Part shown: in pieces, positions 55,301-64,000 of the stretch
How positions within the stretch are numbered: position 1 is the stretch's first letter
Layout: the number at the start of each line of letters is the position of its first letter
Source: Grammothele lineata
Lineage: Eukaryota; Basidiomycota; Agaricomycetes; Polyporales; Polyporaceae
Direction of reading: 5' to 3'
Assembly (NCBI GenBank): GCA_002150815.3
Contig: NDFF03000007.1
Coordinates: 372,001-436,000 of the forward strand
Length of the DNA: 64,000 nt
Translations under genes and position numbers: made by a program
The notes under the pieces: model-generated
Told to the model about the DNA's origin: nothing
What the model saw: the letters and a program-made list of their open reading frames with translations, nothing else
Databases searched by the model: none

Positions 55301-55493
55301 CTTTCTCTCTCTCTCTCCGAGTCCGCTGTCGAGTGTGACGTGCCAGCGCGGCTGACGCGCGCTCTTCTTCCTTCCTCTCTTTCCAGAGGGGTACTCGTTC
55401 TTCGACAGTGGCGAGGTCGAGCTCCTCGGCAGGCGCAAGAGCAGGCCGTCCTTCTACAACGCGGGCAAGGTTATACCCATGGCTGAATACTGA
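52391..55493 (+). CDS. Carnitine O-acyltransferase (acetyltransferase type), about 12 exons
   Basis: Transfers acetyl groups between CoA and carnitine so that acetyl units can cross organelle membranes during growth on acetate or fatty acids. The N-terminus is TLARQCELPQLPIPPLEDTL, the substrate-tunnel start of the choline/carnitine acyltransferase family. Next come ALNPFFVLE, SLIVSSLGFIHDLRAG, MDQYSRLFGTARIP, VLRRGQ and FYWFDVLD. The catalytic His is in INFEHTGVDG (about 53962). FKAYGKSFI, QMAFQAAYYGLYGRTECTYE, RTEAIRTV and the late GFGPVAADGFGIGYIIKD complete the CoA and carnitine site. It lacks a clear mitochondrial presequence and ends IPMAEY, not a peroxisomal signal, so the cytosolic Yat2/FacC-like class is the best guess. 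A Ser/Thr-rich insert (DTSDERPTSPTSTTSSGRDS) lies before the last conserved block. All exons are in phase and no damage is seen. Confidence 0.92.
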
Positions 55494-55938
55494 ACTCGGA
55501 CCTCTCGACCTCTCTCTCCACGCATCGACATGCGACGCTTCGATTGTTCAAGGATGCGAGGGAGGTCTGCTAGTGCGGATGTTTGAGGAGATGTAAGATA
55601 CATACCATATACTGGACGGCTGCATGCCGATGTATTGGAAGACGGTGTTGTGGTGTACGAGTATCTGTATGAGCTTCTTGTGTATCATTATTATACAATT
55701 ATGTGCCCTAGGCCGAACGCTCGTGGAGTCATTGGACCATATGGAAAGGGCCGCTGGTTCATGGCACTCACAACGTGAGGAGGTGGAAGCTAAGGGGATT
55801 GACTTGGACGCAATATGATTCGTGCTCTCTCAGTTGGTGTTCGCGTGATTTACTAGGGCTAGTTTATCGCGTTGATACTGAGGTTGCTGCTGTACTCCAC
55901 ATCAAATCCCTGCGGTCGCTTCGACGTTGCGTCCAGAG
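55494..55938. other. Spacer between convergent carnitine acyltransferase and reductase genes
   Basis: Untranslated 3' ends of two convergent genes; nothing else is seen. Confidence 0.4.
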
Positions 55939-57000
55939 CTACTTCTACGAATCAATGTACTCCTTTCCCTATTCATCAATGGTAAGAATCAATGACTCGA
56001 ACCACGAGCAAAGTAGTACTCGACTCACGTAGAACCTGTGATGCACACGGGAGCCCGCCTCATTGATCGTTGCGACTTCTTCTAGAGTTAAGTCGGGCAG
56101 CGCTTGAACTGCTAGATACTCTGCTAAGCGTTCCGGCTTAGTTGACGTTCTATGTCAAGTCATTCCCCAGCAGTTAATATCCGTCGAAGCCACATAGCAG
56201 GAGAGTGAACCCCCAATGAAAGACGTACGTGATCTGAGGAACACCGTGTGCGCGCATCCACAGCCCGAGCACCTGTGCCTCTGTAACTGTCTTTCCTGTT
56301 TCCTGCCCGAGCCGTTGGCATATGGGCGGCAGAGCTGCGTCGACTGGGCCGCCCTTCACTCGACTGAGCGAGGCGAGACCGGAATATCCTACAGTGGTGA
56401 TTCCGTGCTTCTTGTGGAACTCGAGCAGTGACACGTTCGCTTTGTAGACATATGGATGGAATTCTATCTGTGAAGTGTATCAGACGTGAACATGGTGGAC
56501 ACGACGTCGTAAAAACCCACCTGGTTGACTACGGGCACGATAGTAGCTACCTGGAGAATTTCCTCCAGATGCTTCACAGCGAAGTTCGATACGCCGATGC
56601 TTCTCGTCAGTCCCTCCTTCTGAACCGCCTCCATAGCCTTCCAGACATCTTTCATGTTATGGTGGATAGGAACGTGAACGAGAAACAAATCGACATAGTC
56701 CAGCCCCAGCTTCGCGAGTGAGTCCACAAGCGTATCGCGCACGCTCTTGCCTTCGGGCACGACGTCGAGTTTCGTCGTGATGTAGAGGTCGGCGCGCGGC
56801 TTGCCGGAAGCTGCGATCGCTCGGCCAACCGACTCTTCGTTTTGGTACATTTGCGCGCCGTCTAGATGTGTCATCCCGCTGGCAAGGGCGAGTCCGATGG
56901 TTGCAGCTGCGTCCGTGTCCCGGTGGACGGTGCCTGTGCCGAACCCGATCCATGGTAATTGAGTGCCGTCGTTGAGAGTGAAACTGAGAGGGGGTGGCAT
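55939..57000 (-). CDS. Aldo/keto reductase, 4 exons
   Basis: NADPH-dependent reductase of aldehydes or ketones, 281 residues, a typical length. Exons: 57000-56521, 56467-56229, 56149-56029 and 55944-55939. The sequence opens FTLNDGTQLPWIGFGTGT. The catalytic tetrad is visible: Asp and Tyr in LDGAQMYQNEESVG (about 45-55), Lys in ITTKLD (about 80) and His in FLVHVP (about 110). GVSNF, VVNQIEFHPY and SPERL-like TTSTKPERL (cofactor-binding C-terminal loop) follow. The final exon is only AAG TAG, giving ...HHRFYK; unspliced, the frame would add about 19 residues and stop near 55975. I favour splicing because the conserved HHRFY ends exactly at a GTGAGT donor. The substrate is unknown. Confidence 0.88.
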
Positions 57001-57504
57001 TTTGAAAGCCGAGAGGGATGTAGAAGAGCTTCGACGTGATTGACCAGTCCAACTACCTCCAGTCCGGGTTGCAATATCCTGAACCGAGTCATATCAACTT
57101 GGTGCCAGATCGTGATAAAGAGATGACTCACGCTGGTATATGTTGTCAGTATCTATGGTGCGGTTATCGACGTGATGATCTGGTATGTAAGTCGGCGACC
57201 ATACAATCAAGGTATATGAGTTGTGAAAATGTGCTAAGGAGAACGAAAGGACGAGAGGCTGGCTTGAGCGAACGCATGGAAGATCGTGCAACCACGCACG
57301 TGCGCTTGAATTGAAAAGGAAGGCTTCCATGTCCCACGCATTCGAATCTCAGAAAAGATGAACGACACATCGGAGAATGGTATAAGATGAAGCCGGATAT
57401 ACACCAGAGAAATGGAACCAATGACATGTAAACTGTCTGCCCTGCAGATATCCCGAGCTACAAGAAAGAAATGTCTTTCGAGGGATGCACTATTGTTTGC
57501 TTCT

Positions 57505-60500
57505 TCACTTGCGCTCCGGGGGCGGTGGCGGGGGCCGTCGTTGCGTCGGAGAAGGACCTGCCCTGTGCTCCTCCTGTATATCGGTATCATCCTCTTGGCT
57601 AGCGAAGCCAGCAGCCGCAGCGACCGCCGCCGTTTCTGCAGCAACAGTGGCCTCCTGTTCTCGCCACCCAGAGGGGCCGGGAGTCGGCGGCTTCTCTTGT
57701 GTCCTCTCCAGTGCCGCTTCTCCAGTTCCGCTGGCGGCAGGGCTTTCCATAGCAGGAGCGGGCGCGGCTGATGTGAGCGTAGCAGCGCCCACTCCCTGAC
57801 GTTCAACCATGTTGTTCGTGTTCCACGAGCTCGACGGCGCGGGGTTCGGCGACGCGGAAACAAGACGATGGCGGTAGAAGAGAAAAGCGGCGGCCACTAG
57901 GGCAATGAAGACAGCGCCACCAATAACGCCGCCAACGATCGCGCCTGTGTGATTGTCTGAGCTGGAAGCGCTGTTAGAGCTTCCGCTATTTCCGTTGCCG
58001 GTGTTGTTTCCTGTACCGGAAGTTCCGGAAGAGTCGGTACTGGCGTTGGGTACGACGATGGTCGTGTTAGGGACGCTGAAGTCATTAGTTGGATAAAACT
58101 GTTGGCTTTCGAAAGGGCTCACATTAGGGCTAGAGGTGCAAAGAGTGCGCCGAGAGCCGGTCTATAAATTGTACGACTGTTACAGTTTGTATCGACTTCA
58201 ATCAGAGGAATAACGTACCCTGCCTCTCCGGCATCAGAGAATATAATTGCACCTGACTCGTCATCGTATCGGTTGGGTAGTGCACCGACCATAGCATTGG
58301 ACCCTGCGCGGGTCCATGCGCCCTTGATGAGCTGATCGCGTACGTTGTCGTCGCTCACGCTAGCTGCGGTAAACAGGAGCCACGCTAGGAATGGGACCGT
58401 AGTCACGTTAATAGAATGTAAAGCATCCGTGGAGAGGGAACGTGACGTACCCATGCTAGTTGCCGTCTCTGAGTTGCTATCGATGGGCAAACCGTACAAC
58501 GGGTCTTGGCTCGTGTCAGCGATGGAAACTACGGAGTAGGTTTACAGCGTACCTTCGGAACCGAGAAGCGTGCTGTAGAACTTGGTTTGAGCGTCGACGA
58601 CCTGCGGGACGATCAAGTCCCAAACTCTCAGGGTTGTAAGACACAGATTTCACGTACCGATTGAGGCACCAAGTTTGTCCCTAAAAGCTTATCGGAGTAC
58701 ATGTTATATATGAGCGACCACGACTGCTGGTCTCCGTACGAGCGGAGTAGGTGAGACTGATCGGTGGAGAGAGCCAGCGACTGCCACGACTGGATTAATC
58801 GGGACGCTCGAGACTGTAAACCCCTCAGCTCTCCGTGAACGGGAGATAGTCGAGATAGACATACATCGTATGCTTGCGCGTCGTCGTTCTCTCCAACTAC
58901 ACGGCTGATCTCGGCCATCGTCTTGACACCAATGATGCCTTTGAGAGCGAGGTTGGTCAAATTGGCGTGAAGGTCGCCGTCCGCTGACACTCTACAGATC
59001 AGATTCTTCAGTCACCGGCGTATACTTGTACACGTAACACGGATAGACATACTGATTCATTGGGGTGAGAGAGTTGTCGGCGAGAAAATCTGCCCATTTC
59101 TTCGCTAATTTATACTGTAGGCCATCATCGGTCACCGACTATCAGAAAGTGATTGAACGCGGGACGTACGTGCTGGCTGAGGAGGGTGCCGTCACCCGAT
59201 ACCCGTGCTTGGGCATACAGCATGATCAGCATGTTCCCTGACTCTGACGGCAGCATGAGACGTGAGATTGCTGGCTGGCACGTACACACTACAAGAGCAA
59301 CCTACGTTCAATGCCCTCTAAGTGCGGCACATTATCGCTTGAAGCATTGGGGTAGTTTATACCTGGATGAATGGATGGTGTGAATGCCGGAAACTATCTA
59401 AAAGAAATATCAAGACGCACCAAGATCTTGCGCTGCATATAGTGAACTTGTCCAGTCATCTTGCGCCTCGAGAAGTGGCGCGAGCATTGCCCCACCAAGA
59501 GAAGCGTTGAGGTAGAGAAACGCAGGGAATGCGGCGTACATCTGCTCTACAGGGTTGACACGCCTAGAGACCAGCTCGTTAATGACATTCGTCAGAATAG
59601 GATAAGCTGCAGAACGTGAACATACCGGGAGGACCCAATATCCTTCATGAATATCTTGACATCAGAGGCGTTAATGAGAGGATCTCGAGGAACTGTAATG
59701 TCGATACTGGCGAAGATCTGGCGTGTAGCTAGAGATACGAGATCAACGTAGTTGGAAGAGACCTTCGCAGCGTCTTCCATGATTTTCTTATCAAGTGCGA
59801 TTGCGCGGTCTAGGGCTGCAGCGTAGTCACTTGTGAAGTCGTCTATCTATACGCGTGCCCATTATACGTACGTATACAACCCCACGCTAGCGAGATGGAA
59901 TTCACTCACGACGTCGTCAATATTGGACAATTGAGTGGTGTAATACGGAGATCTGAGCTGTAACTCGCCCGAAGACGTCGTGTATGCTATAGTCGGATCT
60001 CTCGCAAACCCCACTGCCCATGAGATTGGAGACTGAGTGGATTGGATATTGCCGAGATCGATTGACAACCCTGACACTAGGTAGTCTCTGGGGAAGCGAT
60101 TACTTCACAAACCAGACGTAGCTTAGTCACGCTATACGTACAGAGTGAGCGTGCCTGTGCTGAGGGCAATAGTGTTCGGAAGACGTCCAAACTGCTTGAA
60201 CTGTTGGTGAGCATTGGGGAAGACGTCGATTTGCCAGGTCACGTTCGGGGCCTGTAGACTGCTCGGTCACGATCGAATGGGTTAGACCAATATATGTCAA
60301 GACGTACGGATGCCATTGCATAATAGGCGTTCCCGTCTAGTGCACGTGTGTCCTCTTCAACAAAAGGTTGGGGCTGGTCGAGCATGACGACATGATAGAT
60401 ACTCTTGGTCGTCGACTTGCTTGTCCAGTTGGCGGGATGACTCTTGTTACCGGATAACCATTCTATGTAGTAGAATACCGTCAGTTTAAAACATCCTCGT

Positions 60501-61124
60501 GAATTCAACATTGAGTAATACTCACGGACAGTCGTCACGTCAGAGTACAACTGCACGGAGTGAGGTTTTCCGTCCAAGGCAGTGGCTTCAACAGCGACAT
60601 ACGAAAAGGGTATGGACTGCTTCACCCAATCTGAAGGCTGCCCCTACGCCTTCAGGTCTAAGCTTCATATCACGGGGGATAGCGACGCACCTCGATAGGA
60701 GACAGGAATGTCACTGTCAGGTTCATCGGTCCAACCTGCATTGCATATATGGACCGGGTGGGCGTGATCTGTACACTGCTGATGTTGGCAGTCGGAGAAT
60801 CGACGTCGTGCCCCATCCAGCTGTACATGATGTCGTCGATCCTGATCTTGCCTCTCCATCCTAGATCTGGTCCCTATACCGTACGGGAATCAATTGTAGA
60901 ACGAAGAAAGGGTAACGCGGCGGACGCACCAATTGAGTCCAGAATGTCGGCCAAGCGTTGGAAAGAGGTTCGGCGTTGGCTGTGGAGATAAACCAGGTGT
61001 TGAGATATGGGGAGCGGAGAGAGAGCGGAGTGCTAGCAGGACGAAAGAAGCTTTGTGCGAGAGTCGAAGAGGAGAGAAGGAAGAGCCATACGGCAGCAAC
61101 CCATATCGTAGCTACAGGCGGCAT
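57505..61124 (-). CDS. GtaA-like glutaminase with membrane anchor, multi-exon (copy 2)
   Basis: Paralogue of the gene at 9680-13534 with the same layout. Signal peptide MPPVATIWVAAVWLFLLSSS; SPYLNTWF and WPTFW; the DUF5127-type segment around GKIRIDDIMYSWMG (near 60840); YVAVEATALDGKPHSVQLYS (near 60590); WAVGFARDPTIAYTT; IFMKDIGSS (near 59650); ESGNMLIMLYAQA (near 59220); NLALKGIIGVKTMAEISRVV (near 58930); WSLIYNMYSDKLLGTNLVP (near 58700); RPALGALFAPLAL (near 58150). The last exon gives a Ser/Asn/Gly-rich stalk, the membrane segment AIVGGVIGGAVFIALVAAAF and about 130 disordered residues. It should tether a glutamine-hydrolysing ectodomain to the cell surface. All visible blocks are intact. 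Not every junction was fixed. Confidence 0.87.
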
Positions 61125-62158
61125 TGCTTGAAAGGGCCAACCGTGGCAGCCCTGTGGCGTCGTGACGGTGTACAGGAGGAAGAACAGAGCGAATAGCCAG
61201 ATGGCAGGCTAGGGACTGTGACTCTGCTAACACGGGAAAAAGTGGCGGTGGGCGACGAAGACAACTAAGTCCGCGTCCTGAGCGTGTGTTCAAAATTGTG
61301 CTATTGCCGGCACGACTGTCATTGAAGTGAGATGGTTCCATGATGTACCTGAATGCGCGGAGATACATCGTAGATCCCTTGACAGTTGACATCAGACCGA
61401 GTCGAAAGACGAATCGACTTGCTAATACCGCCGCAGGCAACGGCAGGCCGCGCTGCCTACTGGCACGAAGCTGCTTTAAAACCAAACGGTGCCGGTCTCC
61501 AAAGACAAAGGGGAGCTAAGAGGCCGGCTCTAGCATGGATTCAAAAGAAACTCATCAAAGCAGAACGTACCCGACAGGTTCACATACTAGGCTGATCCCG
61601 ATACAACCTGGGAATTAGAAGCCGCGGCGGGCGACCAGCGTTGTCGCGTGTTCCCAATTGCTACCGACAAATGCTCGGTTCCGGGGTTCACGGCATGGAT
61701 ATCGAGTCACCTCGGGCAACATCAGGGCATTGGCTACGCCGCTTCAAGAGTCGTTGCAGTTGACAAATTGGCGATCGTCTGGAGTTCGAAGGCGTGAATG
61801 AGCGATGTCGCAGCCCGGGGTTCGTCCGCAAGAAATGAAGGTAGCCCCAGAATCATCAAGAACACGAACAGAGACCATGAAATGCTCGGAAGCGGAGAGA
61901 GTCGCGACAACCTCGAAGGCACAAGCTCTCGAGAATGAAATCAATGCCACGTGGTTGTGCTGCTGACATAATGAAGTCAATGAGTTCGACTTGGCTGGCC
62001 GCCACTTGACTATCACGAGTCACGGAGGCTTCACCATCGCCGTTAGCTTTTCGTCAGCCAATTCAGCCTTGATATTGCTCGTATGCCGGAGGACAACGTG
62101 TGGCATCTCGAAAAACATGTCCTATCGAGCATAACATATATTACAGGCTCCGAGTCGT
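61125..62158. other. Intergenic stretch with no supported gene
   Basis: Between glutaminase copy 2 and the hydrolase gene. Only short frames are seen. Confidence 0.4.
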
Positions 62159-64000
62159 TCAGAACCTTCCGACTCCTTTCCCTGCTGTCAAAGAACTGAG
62201 GCCTGCCCATGCAACCAGTAGCTCTTTATCCTCTTCCGACAACGCACGCACGTCTTCGTCGTGCATATCCCCGAATGGCACCTGGTCTACTTCGCACGTC
62301 GCGCCCTCTTCCGGTAGCACCCCTTCATCGAAGTACTCCCGAATCGCCCGTGCGGTGCACACACTTGGGCTAGATGTGGAGCAGTGCCCGTAGGATTCTT
62401 GCACGAGTAGCCCAGCACCTCCAAACCGTGAACGCGTCCGTCGCGCCTGGGAGAGTGGCGTCACCGGGTCGAAGCGCGTCGAGACGAGCAGCAGCGGGTG
62501 GCTCGTCCGCGCCGCCGCGACAGGTCCGGTGAGCCGCGTTTTCGGGCGCACGCGCCATTCCGCGCAGTGCGCCCACGACGTGCCCCACACGGGCGCGAGA
62601 AGCGGAGAGGCAGCCTCGAGACCATCCCAGACGCGCGCGAACTCTGTCGCGTTGAAGGAGTAGGGTTCTCCATCGCCACACTCGACCGCCCAACGGGCTT
62701 CGTTGGATACAGGCGTCACGAGGTTGGACTCGCACGCGCACTCTGTCGGGTTGACAATCTTGGGTGCGAGGATGGTGAGGGCGGTCGCATTACGCGTTTC
62801 GATGGCGCGAATGGTTTCCGCCACGGCGGGGAAGGCGGAAATGGGGCGATAGACGGCGGAGAAGATTTGCTCTGCAATGGCCTTGCGGGTGATGACCAGT
62901 GGAGGGTTTGCGAGGGGTACCGAGACGGGATCTTGCTCGACCACGTCTAGAACACTGTAGAATCGCTTGCGAATCCTCTCCGGGGTGGCGTCATAGATGG
63001 CGCACTTCTCCGGACCAGCGGCGTAGCAATACGCGAAGAGTGAGTCGGCAATGACCTGCACGTCGACAATGTCGGTCTCGTAGCCCGCCAGACGGTAGCT
63101 GTGTCCGTCAATGACGCCGTCTAGCACGAGGCGCTTGATCTTGTCCGGGTACATCGCCGCGAAGTATTGTCCGAGCGCCGTTCCGTAGCTCTATTGCAGT
63201 CACGAGGATCAGTATGGTTCGCGCGGTCGCAGAAAGCAGACATACGAAGCCCCAGTACATCAACTTCTCCTGTCCAAGCATCTGCGTCATCTCGAGCATG
63301 TCGCGCGCGACGTACGCCGTTCCCGCAAAGCGCCCGATACCCCACTCGCCCCCGATACGTTCTTCACACCGCTCGCCCAGCATCCGTGCCCGCGCACGGT
63401 AGACCGCAAGGGAGCCGTCGGACATGTTCATGAGCTGGTGTCCGCCCTGTGTCGCCCAGATGTCGCGCTGGCCCTTCGAGTCGAAGCAGCTCGCGCTTGG
63501 GATGGTATACCCGATCCCGCGCGGATCGAAGGAGAGCACATCGTACGCAGGCCCAAGCACGCGCGAGATGTTCTGGCCGTTGCGCTCGATGAGACTGACG
63601 CCGGACCCGCCCGGACCGCCTGGGTTGAGAAAGACCGTGCCCTTGTAGTTCGCGCGATCTGTTGCGGGGATCATGCGGATCGCAATCGCGGTGGTAGGTC
63701 CGTCTGGGATGTCGTAGTCGAGCGGGAGAAGTAGTCGCGCGCACTTCTGCTCGGAATAGCACGGCGTCCATTCGATGGTGCGTTTGGGCTCGAGCTGCAT
63801 TGAGACGGCTAGTTCAGCGAGGATTCTGTCGTCGAAAGGACGAAGAGCTTACAGTATGCCAATCGAACTCAGGGCCGATGTGAGTGTTAAATCGTCTGAC
63901 CGAAAGTGCTGTGTAGAGAAGATCGAAATGGAAGAGCCCGGCGGCAACTGCAACTGCAGAGCATAACACGAAGCGCAGCCTGCGTGAGGAAAGAGCTGTC
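62159..64000 (-). CDS. Alpha/beta-hydrolase, tripeptidyl-aminopeptidase-like, 5' end beyond the window
   Basis: Serine peptidase-type hydrolase with a C-terminal TAP-like domain. Exons run from beyond 64000 to 63853, 63794-63246 and 63190-62159. The first visible exon gives an uncleaved-looking hydrophobic anchor (LRFVLCSAVAVAAGLF), then GPEFDWHT. It joins LEPKRTIEWTPC across a GTAAGC..TGCAG intron, so the ATG at 63800 is part of the acceptor and not the start. FLNPGGPGGSGVSL is the oxyanion-side HGGPG-like motif. The nucleophile Ser is in GFSYGTALGQ, created by the next splice. LVSTRFDPVTPL carries the Asp and ESYGHCS the His of the triad. Paired cysteines suggest a secreted or luminal enzyme. 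The start codon lies outside the window. Confidence 0.88.

Noticed and set aside
63794..63800. ATG at 63800 as the start of the right-edge hydrolase.
   Set aside because: It is also within a TGCAG acceptor. A GTAAGC donor at 63852 joins an upstream exon in phase with a membrane anchor.
1..64000. CRISPR arrays, bacterial operons or prophage.
   Set aside because: No spaced direct repeats; spliceosomal introns throughout show nuclear fungal DNA.

Overview
The window is nuclear DNA of a basidiomycete fungus, most likely a wood-decaying Agaricomycete. The genes are packed with short GT..AG introns (about 50-90 bases, several with a clear CTAAC or CTRAY branch site). The gene set includes HET-domain proteins, a GtaA-type glutaminase pair, a Cps1-type glycosyltransferase, a Pho84-type phosphate transporter and AA9 lytic polysaccharide monooxygenase (LPMO) remains. 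Gene models below were built by hand from splice signals and family conservation; no search was run.

Layout. 1-7 kb: the first codons of a minus-strand gene run off the left edge (probably an AA9 LPMO), then HET1 (1529-4725, -), then a decayed 5' copy of an AA9 LPMO with its promoter (6050-6830). 7.7-14.6 kb: a protein with two homeodomains (7755-8926, -), a membrane-anchored GtaA-like glutaminase (9680-13534, -), and a divergent promoter to the purine gene. 14.6-22.9 kb: an intronless FGAM synthase (14613-18689, +), an unrecognised convergent gene, and a FAD monooxygenase (19610-22917, -). 25.8-27.7 kb: a Cps1/hyaluronan-synthase-like glycosyltransferase (-). 31.6-44.0 kb: a duplicated two-gene block, PHO84-like transporter + HET2, followed by a broken PHO84 copy + HET3. 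45.7-48.0 kb: a single-pass membrane protein with a cysteine-rich ectodomain (-). 50.7-55.5 kb: a small basic protein and a carnitine acyltransferase (both +). 55.9-64 kb: an aldo/keto reductase, a second GtaA-like glutaminase and an alpha/beta-hydrolase peptidase cut by the right edge (all -).

Common themes. The metabolic genes fit nutrient acquisition: polysaccharide oxidation, secreted glutamine deamidation, phosphate uptake, and acetyl-carnitine shuttling. The accessory theme is self/non-self recognition. Three paralogous HET proteins share, after the HET domain, a conserved module I do not recognise and a short basic tail; in HET1 and HET2 the tail sits on a separate last exon. HET1 and HET2 each lie between an intact metabolic gene and a decayed duplicate of it, which marks the HET loci as duplication hot spots.

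Large intergenic stretches (500-1528, 4726-6049, 6831-7754, 22918-25809, 27715-31641, 37428-38671, 44035-45729, 48047-50718, 61125-62158) hold little or nothing I can support as a gene.
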